Source: Paracidovorax sp031843945
GTDB lineage: Bacteria > Pseudomonadota > Gammaproteobacteria > Burkholderiales > Burkholderiaceae_C
NCBI RefSeq assembly: GCF_031843945.1
Contig: NZ_JAVTJJ010000011.1
Span: 1 to 64,000 of the forward strand
DNA length: 64,000 nucleotides
Direction: 5' to 3'
Numbering within the stretch: position 1 is the stretch's first letter; each line of letters begins with the position of its first letter. Both the position numbers and the translations under genes were made by a program. The notes under the pieces are model-generated. The model saw only the letters and a program-made list of their open reading frames with translations. It searched no databases and had not been told where the DNA came from. Shown here in pieces: positions 41,510 to 49,412 of the stretch.

Positions 41510-42336
41510 TGCAGCGCCCCGTGTGCCCCCCATGTTGGCGCGAACTGGCGCTCGCCGCCGTGCTGGCCCTGGCAGGCGCTGGCGCTGCCCACGCGGGCCG
41601 CTCGTGCGAGCAGCGCAAGCCCACGCCGCAACTCATCGAGCGCGGCATGCAACTGGCCGAGCGCACCGCCCGCGCGCTCGATGCCGAACACGCGCGCTCG
41701 GGCACCCGGGTGGTGGTGCTGGCGCGTGCGGGGCAAGACCTGTCGAAGTACGGCCTGCGCTATTCGCACCTGGGCTGGGCCTACCGAACGCCCGAAGGCG
41801 CCTGGCGCGTGGTGCACAAGCTCAACGAATGCGGCACCGCCGTGGCCCACGTCTATCGGCAGGGCCTGGGCGAATTCTTTATGGACGACCTGTGGCGTTA
41901 TGAGGCGGCCTGGGCCGTGCCCACGCCCGCCGTGCAGCAGCAGATGCTGCCCGTGCTGGCCGACCGCGCCCGTGCCACGGCTTTGCACCAACGCGCGTAC
42001 AACATGGTCAGTTATGTGTGGGGCACGCGCTACCAGCAGTCCAACCAGTGGGCGCTGGAAGCGCTGGCCGCGGCGATGGAGCCCGCCACCATCCGCACGC
42101 GCAGCCAGGCCCAGGCGTGGCTGCAGTTCAAGGGTTACGAGCCCACGGTGCTGAAGATCGGCCCGCTCACGCGGCTGGGCGGGCGCGTCACGTCGGCGAA
42201 CGTGGCGTTCGACGATCATCCGAACGACAAGCGCTTTGCCGACCGCATAGAAACGGTGACGGTGGATTCGGTCTTTGCCTGGTTGCAGCGGGCGCAGCTG
42301 GCCGGTGCTGCGGTGACGCTGAATCTGCAGCCCTGA
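41509..42336 (+). CDS. DUF2145 secreted protein
   Basis: 275 residues with a leader (RELALAAVLALAGAGAAHAGRSC). The mature sequence follows DUF2145: AERTARALDAEHARSGTRVVVLARAGQDLSKYGLRYSH, WRVVHKLNECGT, and LHQRAYNMVSYVWGTRYQQSNQW. The SHLGW..HKLN..N(M)..YNMVS pattern recalls lysozyme-like or NlpC-like envelope enzymes, but no activity has been shown to my knowledge. It overlaps the preceding secreted-protein gene by one base and ends just before repeat copy 3. Confidence 0.78.
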   Translation: MQRPVCPPCWRELALAAVLALAGAGAAHAGRSCEQRKPTPQLIERGMQLAERTARALDAEHARSGTRVVVLARAGQDLSKYGLRYSHLGWAYRTPEGAWRVVHKLNECGTAVAHVYRQGLGEFFMDDLWRYEAAWAVPTPAVQQQMLPVLADRARATALHQRAYNMVSYVWGTRYQQSNQWALEALAAAMEPATIRTRSQAQAWLQFKGYEPTVLKIGPLTRLGGRVTSANVAFDDHPNDKRFADRIETVTVDSVFAWLQRAQLAGAAVTLNLQP

Positions 42337-42366
42337 GGCTGGCTGAGCTGAAATAATGATGAAAAT

Positions 42367-42416
42367 GGCCTCTAGCGCTTATATATCAAGCGCTATTAGC
42401 TATCAATACAATAGCA
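42367..42416 (+). repeat. Two-hairpin intergenic repeat, copy 3
   Basis: GCCTCTAGCGCTT..AAGCGCTA and GCTATCAATACAATAGC. It ends 20 bases before the ATG at 42437, between genes in the same direction. Confidence 0.9.
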
Positions 42417-42436
42417 ATTGCACGAAGGAGCAGAGC

Positions 42437-43537
42437 ATGAGCAAGGGTTTGCGTTTGTCTGAAAAATGGTTTCGCCGGGGCCTGTGGCTGGTGTCGCTGG
42501 TGTTCGCCAGCTTCCTGATCGGCCTGGGCGGCACCGTGGTGGGCGACCTGCCGCGCGTGGAGGCGCCGCTGCAACTGGACGACTACCTGGACAAGGCGGC
42601 AGCCCAGGCACTGCGCGCGCAGGTCACCACCGCCGAGCAGGCCCAGTCCGCCGCTGAAACGGCGCTGGAGCAGGCCCGGCTGCAGCGCAATAAGGCGCGC
42701 AGCGAAACCGCCGCTGCGCGCGAGACCTTCGACAACTGGCTGGCCACGCGCGGCGTCACGCAGCAGGCCGAATACAACCCTGAGGTGGTCAAACGCACCC
42801 AGGCGCTGGACGCGCTGAAGGTGCGCGAGCGCCAGACGCAGCAGGCCGTGGAGGCGCAGCAGCAGGCGCAGCTCGACGCCCAGCAGGGCGCCGAAGCAGC
42901 GCGCCACAGCCTGTCCGCGCTGGAGCAAGGCGGCTATGAGCGGATGGCGACCGAAATGCGCAAGGTCGAACTGCGTGTGTTCCTCTACCGCCTGGCGCTC
43001 ACGCTGCCCCTGTTGGTCGCCGCCGGCTGGCTGTTTGCTAAGAAGCGCAAAAGCACGTACTGGCCCTTCGTGTGGGGCTTCATCTTCTTCGCGCTGTTCG
43101 CTTTCTTCGTCGAGCTGGTGCCCTACCTGCCCAGCTACGGCGGCTACGTGCGCTACGTGGTGGGCATCGTCGTCACCGTGCTGGTGGGCCGCTACGCCAT
43201 CGTCGCGCTCAACCGCTACCTGGAGCGCCAGCGCCAGGCCGAGGCCTTGCCCGACCAGGAGCGCCGCAAGGACCTGAGCTACGACGTGGCCCTGGCGCGG
43301 CTGGCCAAGGGCGTGTGCCCGGGCTGCGAGCGCACGGTCGATCTGAAGAACGAGTCCATCGATTTCTGCCCGCACTGCGGCATTGGCCTTTTTGACCATT
43401 GCGGTCACTGCAGCACCCGCAAGAGCGCGTTCGCGCGGTTCTGCCATGCCTGCGGCACGACGGCGGCGGCGCCGGCCAACGCAGCCGCTGCGCCGGCCGT
43501 GCCCCTGGGCGGTGCCGCCGCGCCGGGCCCTGTTTAA
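42437..43537 (+). CDS. Membrane protein with coiled coil and C-terminal zinc ribbons
   Basis: 366 residues. A membrane segment at about 15-35 is followed by a periplasmic coiled coil (about 48-175) and three more membrane segments (about 185-200, 210-230 and 240-262). The cytosolic tail has Cys pairs CPGCERT, CPHCGIG, CGHCS and CHACGT (about 298-345), i.e. two treble-type zinc ribbons. I recognise no characterised family. The start at 42437 has AAGGAG upstream and avoids translating the repeat. The repeat directly before it may process the mRNA or act as an upstream terminator. Confidence 0.7.
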   Translation: MSKGLRLSEKWFRRGLWLVSLVFASFLIGLGGTVVGDLPRVEAPLQLDDYLDKAAAQALRAQVTTAEQAQSAAETALEQARLQRNKARSETAAARETFDNWLATRGVTQQAEYNPEVVKRTQALDALKVRERQTQQAVEAQQQAQLDAQQGAEAARHSLSALEQGGYERMATEMRKVELRVFLYRLALTLPLLVAAGWLFAKKRKSTYWPFVWGFIFFALFAFFVELVPYLPSYGGYVRYVVGIVVTVLVGRYAIVALNRYLERQRQAEALPDQERRKDLSYDVALARLAKGVCPGCERTVDLKNESIDFCPHCGIGLFDHCGHCSTRKSAFARFCHACGTTAAAPANAAAAPAVPLGGAAAPGPV

Positions 43538-43683
43538 GAGGGGTGCGGATGGAGGCAGCGTACTGACAAGGATTGGGGCGGCTTCTCCTACAAGGCGGTC
43601 GGGCGCTGGTTTTAAAGACTGCAAGGGTGCGTGCTGTGCGATGTCGCCCAGCCCGATCCCATCATCTTTTGCAGGAGCAAACC

Positions 43684-44562
43684 ATGCCACTCGACCCTAG
43701 AACCGCTGGCCCCCGTCCCCCTTTTTCAGAACAGCAGCCGCTCACGCCGCCCGGTGCGGAAACCGACATGCATCCGCGCCCCGACTACGGCGCGTCGTCG
43801 TACCAGGGCTCTGGCAAGCTGCAGGGGCGCCGCGCCGTCATCACGGGCGGTGACAGCGGCATTGGCCGCGCCGTGGCGCTGGCCTATGCACGCGAGGGTG
43901 CCGACGTGCTCATTGCCTACCTGCCCGAAGAAGAAAACGATGCCCGCCAGACGCTGGAGCTGGTCACCGCCGAAGGCCGCCGTGCAGTGGGCGTGCCGGG
44001 CGACATCCGCGAAGAGGCGCACTGCAATGCCATCATCGAACGCGCCGTGCAGGAGCTGGGCGGCATCGACATTCTGGTCAACAACGCGGCCTATCAGATG
44101 TCGCACGACAGCATCGACGAGATCTCGGCCGAGGAGTTCGACCGCACTTTCCGCACCAACGTCTACGCCACGTTCTACCTCAGCAAGGCCGCCGCCCGCC
44201 ACATGCCGCCCGGCAGCGCCATCATCAACACCGTGTCGGTCAATGCAGACAAGCCCAACAAGACACTGCTGGCGTATGCCTCCACCAAAGGCGCGTTGCA
44301 GAACTTCACCGGCGGCTTGGCGCAGCTGCTGGCCGACAAGGGCATTCGCGTGAACTGCGTGGCGCCGGGGCCGATCTGGACGCCGCTCATTCCTTCCACG
44401 CTGGACATCGAGCGTGCACGGGAGTTCGGCAAGCAGGTGCCCTTTCAGCGCCCCGGCCAGCCGGCTGAAGTGGCACCTGCCTATGTGATGCTGGCGTCCG
44501 ACCAGGCCAGCTACATCTCGGGCGCCACCATCGCGGTGACGGGCGGCGTGCCGATCATCTGA
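43684..44562 (+). CDS. Short-chain dehydrogenase, YhdF/YhxC (general stress) type
   Basis: 292 residues. An N-terminal extension of about 45 residues (PPGAETDMHPRPDYGASSYQGSGKL) typical of this SDR group precedes the cofactor loop ITGGDSGIGRA. NNAAY is near residue 136 and the active site is Ser in NTVSVN with YASTK. The group is linked to oxidative and osmotic stress rather than to one substrate. GCAGGAG lies before the ATG at 43684. It is monocistronic and convergent with the GST gene. Confidence 0.87.
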   Translation: MPLDPRTAGPRPPFSEQQPLTPPGAETDMHPRPDYGASSYQGSGKLQGRRAVITGGDSGIGRAVALAYAREGADVLIAYLPEEENDARQTLELVTAEGRRAVGVPGDIREEAHCNAIIERAVQELGGIDILVNNAAYQMSHDSIDEISAEEFDRTFRTNVYATFYLSKAAARHMPPGSAIINTVSVNADKPNKTLLAYASTKGALQNFTGGLAQLLADKGIRVNCVAPGPIWTPLIPSTLDIERAREFGKQVPFQRPGQPAEVAPAYVMLASDQASYISGATIAVTGGVPII

Positions 44563-44589
44563 TCGCGACGTTGGGTCGCCGCGCGTAAT

Positions 44590-45279
44590 TCAGGCCGACA
44601 TGACCACCGGACCGCCTTTTTCCAGCGCGCGCTGGTAGGCCGGGCGGGCCCGCATGCGGTCGCGATAGGCGCGCAGGTGGCTGTGTTGGTCCGCGCCTTC
44701 AGCGCGCGAGAGGGCCGCCTCGACCGGAAAGCTCATCTGGAAGTCGGCCATGCTGAGCGCATCGCCCGCGAACCAGGTGTGGCGCGAGAGGTGGTCTTCC
44801 ATGAAGGCCAGCGCGGTGGCGAGGTTCGGGTCCACCAGCTTTTGCTGCGCCTTGCCGCAGATGGCTTTTGCCACGGGCCGCACGAAGAACGGCATAGGCT
44901 GGGTGGGCAGGGTCTTGAACACCAGCTTGAGCATCAGCCAGTTCATCAGCGAGCCTTCGGCGTAATGCATCCAGAAGCGGCACTGGCGCAGCTCGGGCGT
45001 GCCGCGGGCGGGTACCAGGTGCGCCAGACCGGCCGGCGCCCCTGCACCGAAGCGGTCGGCCAGGTATTCGAGGATGGCACCCGACTCGGCGATGACGTCG
45101 TCGCCGTCGGTGATCACCGGCGACTTGCCCAGCGGGTGGATGCGCTTGAGCTCGGGCGGCGCCAGACGCGTGCGCGGGTCGCGCTGATAGCGCTTGAGCG
45201 TGTAGGGCACGCCCAACTCTTCCAGCAGCCAGAGGACGCGTTGCGAACGCGAGGTGTCGAGGTGGTGAACGGTGAGCAT
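44590..45279 (-). CDS. Glutathione S-transferase
   Basis: 229 residues. The thioredoxin-like N-domain reads MLTVHHLDTSRSQRVLWLLEELGVPY, with Ser10/Ser12-type catalytic candidates and the glutathione-binding ESGAILEYLADRF near residue 66. The all-helical C-domain follows (FAGDALSMADFQMSFPVEAAL). It conjugates glutathione to electrophiles or reduces peroxides in the cytosol. The SRS motif and length fit the bacterial beta/URE2-like groups. It is monocistronic. Confidence 0.9.
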   Translation of the reverse strand: MLTVHHLDTSRSQRVLWLLEELGVPYTLKRYQRDPRTRLAPPELKRIHPLGKSPVITDGDDVIAESGAILEYLADRFGAGAPAGLAHLVPARGTPELRQCRFWMHYAEGSLMNWLMLKLVFKTLPTQPMPFFVRPVAKAICGKAQQKLVDPNLATALAFMEDHLSRHTWFAGDALSMADFQMSFPVEAALSRAEGADQHSHLRAYRDRMRARPAYQRALEKGGPVVMSA

Positions 45280-45461
45280 GGCCGCATCGTAGCCGTGCCC
45301 CGCTGCTTCGGGGTGTCAGTGCGATGCCCTGGGCGCAGCAGTCCTGGTGCCGGTGGCCATCTGCTGGTTGGCGGCACGGTCTACAGCGCGTCCCGTGCCT
45401 CCGTGCTGGGTGAGTCAGGCGCCATCGATCTTCTCGGTGGCGGCAAGTCAGGATCCAGCCG

Positions 45462-46634
45462 CTACACGCCCCGCGCGCGGTCAGCAGCGAACTGTTGGCG
45501 GAACGCGGTGAACTGCCCCGCGTCCAGCGACTCGCGCACTTCACGCATCAGGTTCAGGTAGTAGTGCAGGTTGTGGATGGTGGTGAGCATGGGGCCCAGC
45601 ATCTCGCCACAGCGGTCCAGGTGGTGCAGATAGGCGCGGCTGAAGCCGCCCCGGCCGCCCTGGCCCCAAGCCACGCCGTCCTTGCCCGCGCAGGCGTGGC
45701 AGGTGCAGGTGGCGTCCAGCGGCTGGTGGTCGGCCTTGTGGCGGGCGTTGCGCAGCTTCAGGTCGCCAAAGCGCGTGAAGATGGTGCCATTGCGCGCATT
45801 GCGCGTGGGCATCACGCAGTCGAACATGTCCACGCCGTCGGCCACGCCCTGCACCAGGTCTTCCGGCGTGCCCACGCCCATCAGGTAGCGCGGCTTGTTC
45901 GCCGGCAGCAGATGCGGCGTGTGCGCCATGATCTCCAGCATCTCGTCCTTGGGCTCGCCCACCGACACGCCGCCCACGGCGTAGCCGGGGAAGTCCATCT
46001 CGACCAGCGCTTCCAGCGATTCCTGGCGCAGGTTCGTGAACATGCCACCCTGCACGATGCCGAACAGCGCGTTGGGGTTGCCCAGGCGCTCGAACTCGTC
46101 TTTGGAGCGTTTGGCCCAGCGGCGGCTCATCTCCATCGACTTGCGCGCTTCGTCTTCAGTGGTTTTGTGGCCCTTGGTTTCGTAGGGTGTGCATTCATCC
46201 AGCTGCATCACGATGTCGGAGTTGAGCGTGGTCTGGATCTGCATGCTCACTTCGGGCGACATGAACAGCTTGTCGCCGTTGACCGGGCTGGCGAAGGTAA
46301 CGCCTTCCTCGGTGATCTTGCGCATGGCGCCCAGGCTCCAGACCTGAAAGCCGCCCGAGTCGGTCAGGATGGGCTTGTCCCACTGCTCGAATTGGTGCAG
46401 CCCGCCGAAGCTCTCCATCACGTCCAGGCCGGGGCGCATCCACAGGTGGAAGGTGTTGCCCAGGATGATCTGCGCGCCCATGTCGTGCAGGCTCTGGGGC
46501 ATCACGCCCTTGACGGTGCCGTACGTGCCCACGGGCATGAAGATTGGGGTCTGCACCACGCCGTGGTTCAAAGTGAGGGTGCCGCGCCGCGCGTGGCTGG
46601 AGGGGTCGGTCTTGAGAAGGTCGAACTGAAGCAT
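45462..46634 (-). CDS. tgt: Queuine/preQ1 tRNA-ribosyltransferase
   Basis: 390 residues, normal Tgt length. The enzyme swaps guanine 34 of GUN-anticodon tRNAs for preQ1. Catalytic landmarks are ILTDSGGFQVWSLG near residue 90 (Asp nucleophile partner), GDEPK-like VGEPKDEMLEI near 228, the second Asp in FDCVMPTRNARNG near 275, and the zinc ligands CTCHAC with a later His near 310-340. The start MLQFDLLKTD fits the family. No queA or yajC genes are adjacent in the window. Confidence 0.95.
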   Translation of the reverse strand: MLQFDLLKTDPSSHARRGTLTLNHGVVQTPIFMPVGTYGTVKGVMPQSLHDMGAQIILGNTFHLWMRPGLDVMESFGGLHQFEQWDKPILTDSGGFQVWSLGAMRKITEEGVTFASPVNGDKLFMSPEVSMQIQTTLNSDIVMQLDECTPYETKGHKTTEDEARKSMEMSRRWAKRSKDEFERLGNPNALFGIVQGGMFTNLRQESLEALVEMDFPGYAVGGVSVGEPKDEMLEIMAHTPHLLPANKPRYLMGVGTPEDLVQGVADGVDMFDCVMPTRNARNGTIFTRFGDLKLRNARHKADHQPLDATCTCHACAGKDGVAWGQGGRGGFSRAYLHHLDRCGEMLGPMLTTIHNLHYYLNLMREVRESLDAGQFTAFRQQFAADRARGV

Positions 46635-46750
46635 GGGCGGGATTGTCCCAGACCGCAGGGCGGGGCTTTCGGGCGTCGGGCTGGCGTGCCGTCGCTACAC
46701 TGACTCTCAGACTTTCCGCCTCCCCCTCGTCAGTTGCCAAAGGACCGACC

Positions 46751-47239
46751 ATGACCAAAATTCTCATCGCCGTCGACGGCTCCGACCTCTCGCTGGACGC
46801 CGTGCACCACGCCCTGTCGCTGTTGCGTGGCGGCCTGCGCGCCACCGTGGTGCTGGCCCATGTGCAAGAGCCCGCCACCCTGTATGAAATGGTGACCACG
46901 CGCGATCCGGACCTGATCGCCGCGGCCAGCCTCGAAGCCGGCCAGCACCTGCTGGCATCGGCCCGCGCCCTCATCGAGGCGACCGGGACGGACTATGAAA
47001 CCGACGTGGGCGTGGGCGACGTGGCGCATACGCTCGTGGACATCGCCGAGCGGCGCGGATGCGATCTGATCGTGATCGGCGCACGGGGGCAGGGCGCCAT
47101 CGCCAATGCGCTTCTGGGCTCGGTGTCTCAGGCGCTGGTGCAGGCCAGCCCGGTGCCAGTCACCATCGTCAAGCATGCCGACGTGATTGCAGCCCAGGAT
47201 GAGTTGGAAGAAGGAAGCGCAGAGCGCGGCAGCGTCTAA
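46751..47239 (+). CDS. Universal stress protein, UspA family
   Basis: 162 residues. The UspA fold is seen as ILIAVDGSDLSLDAVHHAL at the start, ATVVLAHVQEPA near residue 32, and the nucleotide loop GARGQGAIANALLGSVSQALVQASPVPVTIVK near residues 120-150 (G-x2-G-x9-G-S). It probably binds ATP. A cytosolic stress-response role is general for the family. The ATG at 46751 was chosen for the family N-terminus. Its stop lies within the T-run of the facing terminator. Confidence 0.92.
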   Translation: MTKILIAVDGSDLSLDAVHHALSLLRGGLRATVVLAHVQEPATLYEMVTTRDPDLIAAASLEAGQHLLASARALIEATGTDYETDVGVGDVAHTLVDIAERRGCDLIVIGARGQGAIANALLGSVSQALVQASPVPVTIVKHADVIAAQDELEEGSAERGSV

Positions 47240-47258
47240 AAAACCGCTGAAGAAGCGG
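47238..47258 (-). terminator. Rho-independent terminator of the minus-strand gene at 47301
   Basis: Minus-strand reading gives CCGCT-TCTTC-AGCGG followed by TTTTTT (47243-47238), 43 bases after the stop of the small hypothetical gene. Confidence 0.75.
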
Positions 47259-47300
47259 CAGCCGCGCGGGCAAAACGGGCGGGGCTTTTGCTAGACCCGT

Positions 47301-47687
47301 TCAGGCGGCCTTGCGGAAAGGCTCCGCAGGGCGCTGCAGCTTGCCGTGCGGCATGCTGGCCAGGCGTTTGAGCATGCGGCGGCAGTAGCCGTTGATCCAG
47401 AGGCACTTGTTCAGCTCATCGACCGGCAGCGGACCGGAGACGACGACGATGTCGTTGGCCGCTTCCACCGCGCCCGCAGCGCGCAGGCGCCGGCGCGTGT
47501 TGCTGGCCCACGACTGGATGCGTGTGGGGCTGCCGTGCTGGTGCACCTCGCCCGTGTGGGCGTCGAAGGCAATCGCCACGTTGTCGGTCTTCAGCTTGAA
47601 CCGGCGTTCACCGGTCACGGTGCTGGGCGTGTCGCGCATGTCGTACAGGTAATAGCTGCCTGACTTGAGCTGGTATTGCATGTCCAT
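47301..47687 (-). CDS. Small conserved-looking hypothetical protein
   Basis: 128 residues, no named family. The first half is beta-rich (YQLKSGSYYLYDMRDTP, RRFKLKTDNVAIAFDAHTGEVHQHG) and the second is helical and basic (NTRRRLRAAGAVEAANDIVVV, CLWINGYCRRMLKRLAS). No signal peptide is present. The codon usage is like the neighbours' and the gene is followed by a clean terminator, which supports it being real. It is convergent with the UspA gene. Confidence 0.65.
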   Translation of the reverse strand: MDMQYQLKSGSYYLYDMRDTPSTVTGERRFKLKTDNVAIAFDAHTGEVHQHGSPTRIQSWASNTRRRLRAAGAVEAANDIVVVSGPLPVDELNKCLWINGYCRRMLKRLASMPHGKLQRPAEPFRKAA

Positions 47688-48052
47688 GTTTTCGTCCTCC
47701 GAGCGACATTTTCAAGGGGGCTCGTCGCCGGCAATGGCGGAGAAAACGGGAAGAAAACCGCTCTTATTTCAGGAGCCGTACACCGCGTGCCTGCCGGGCA
47801 GGTGCATTGTGTGTGCGCTGTGAGGCCGCTTCAAGACATGGACGCGGCCAAAGGGTAACGGGTTGTGATGCGGCCGGCACCGCGATGGTGCCGGGAGCCT
47901 GCGCGGCAGAAGCGGCCCATTTTTTACCGACTTCTTGATCCATAGTCGAGCTATGGGCCTGCGAATCCGGCAAAAACTGTCCTCGCTGGGGCTGCTTCTC
48001 GCTATCGACGCCTTCTGCCGCGCAGACTCCTGTCCGCCCGAACCTTGAAAGG
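47688..48052. other. Intergenic spacer, 365 bases, no gene seen
   Basis: Contains the promoter side of the hypothetical gene (A/T patches near 47700-47720) and the 3' side of pldA. No repeat copy, RNA gene or convincing reading frame is visible. Short frames on both strands have no protein character. Confidence 0.5.
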
Positions 48053-49261
48053 TCAGAAATCCACCAGGCTCAGGCCCACGCTGAACACCGTGCGCTTGCG
48101 GTTGTAATCGATCAGGCTGTCGCCATAGCCGCTGAAGAGTGCCGTGTGCAGGCGCAGGTTGCTCTTGCCGGCACCCAGGTTCTGGCCCAGCGTCTGCATC
48201 CATTCGAGCCGCGCCGCGCCGCGGTGGCCCGAGCCCAGTGCATGCCGGCCCGTCACCATGAAGGTGTTGTTGCGGTCCTTGTTCCAGGTGACGGTCATCT
48301 CGCCGCGGCCCAGGTAGTTGCTGATGCCCGGGTTGTCGTCGCTGTCGGCGCCTTCGCTCAGGCGCTTCCAGACGCGGCCGGTCACCGTCCAGCGGTTGTC
48401 CAGCTCGATGCCGCTCATCAGATAGGCGCGGTTCCAGCTGCGCGACAGCGGCTGGCTCTGGCCGTTGGACTGGTGCACCAGCCCGATGCCGGTGTAGCGC
48501 CAGCGCCAGCCGAAGGGTAGCTTGGCGTCGGTGGGGTACACGTACATCACTTCCGGCTCGTGGTCGGTGGAGCGGAAGGGGCGCGAGATGTCGGGGCTGA
48601 ACAGCTGCCAGTACGACTGCTGCGTGTAGCCGACCCAGATCGAATCGCGCAGCGTGGGGTGCCCCTGCGTGAGCAGGTCTTGCGCCAGCTTGGTACGCAC
48701 CGACAGCTGCACGCGCATTTCGGTAGTGCGGTAGTCGATGGCGGTCAGTGCGTTGTGGTCGGGCGCATCGGACGTGGGCTGGCGGTTCACGTTGCTGCCC
48801 TTGGCGACCGATACGCTGATGGGCCGGTAGCCACGAAAGCGGAAGCTGCCGCAGTCGCTGCCCGCTTCCAGCTCCCAGAATCGCGACAGGCTGCTGTATT
48901 GCTCGTCGCGGCAGCCGTCGGTCTGTGCGACTTCGATGACGCGGGTGGCGGGCAGCGTGGCGTCCACCGGCTTCGGTGGCGCGCCGCTGCCGTCGGCGGG
49001 GGCCTGTGCGGCGGCGCTGGCAGACGGGGCTTGCCACGCCTGTTGGCCGGCCCACTGGTCGAAGCAGGCCAGCCGGGCGTTGCTGTCGCCGGTCATGGCG
49101 GAGCAGCGGCGCCACGCGGCGTCGCTGCCCGGGCCGGCGGCGTTCTGAGCGGCGGGCTGGGCCAGCACAGCGCCGGCGGGGGCGCACAGCGCCAGGGCCA
49201 GAGCGCTCAGGCGCGTGGCGGGGGTGAAAGGATTGGAGGAGGAAGCAGAGAAAAATGACAT
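48053..49261 (-). CDS. pldA: Outer membrane phospholipase A1 (OMPLA)
   Basis: 402 residues. A leader (LSALALALCAPAGAVLAQ) is followed by an Ala/Pro-rich stretch with a Cys-containing segment (45-70) and then the 12-strand barrel (about 135-402) ending in aromatic SLVDF. The OMPLA active site is intact: His263 and Ser265 in HQSNGQ, and Asn277 in SRSWN. The enzyme hydrolyses phospholipids that reach the outer leaflet after damage, needing calcium and dimerisation. A start at 49315 is possible but would hide the leader. Confidence 0.92.
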   Translation of the reverse strand: MSFFSASSSNPFTPATRLSALALALCAPAGAVLAQPAAQNAAGPGSDAAWRRCSAMTGDSNARLACFDQWAGQQAWQAPSASAAAQAPADGSGAPPKPVDATLPATRVIEVAQTDGCRDEQYSSLSRFWELEAGSDCGSFRFRGYRPISVSVAKGSNVNRQPTSDAPDHNALTAIDYRTTEMRVQLSVRTKLAQDLLTQGHPTLRDSIWVGYTQQSYWQLFSPDISRPFRSTDHEPEVMYVYPTDAKLPFGWRWRYTGIGLVHQSNGQSQPLSRSWNRAYLMSGIELDNRWTVTGRVWKRLSEGADSDDNPGISNYLGRGEMTVTWNKDRNNTFMVTGRHALGSGHRGAARLEWMQTLGQNLGAGKSNLRLHTALFSGYGDSLIDYNRKRTVFSVGLSLVDF

Positions 49262-49355
49262 GGTGCGCTGGGTTGTCGGGCGGCAGTCGAGGAGTATCGC
49301 CGCGCGGCCTGCCACGTGGAATGCGCTTTACCGACTGATGTTTTTAAGCCAAAAC

Positions 49356-49408
49356 GGCCTCTAGCGCTTACCAGTCAAGCGCAGGTAGCTATTAATATAA
49401 TAGCAAAA
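49356..49408 (+). repeat. Two-hairpin intergenic repeat, copy 4
   Basis: GGCCTCTAGCGCTT..AAGCGC and AGCTATTAATATAATAGC. It sits directly after the 3' end of the Rep helicase gene and about 95 bases before pldA. Confidence 0.9.
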
Positions 49409-49412
49409 CAGT

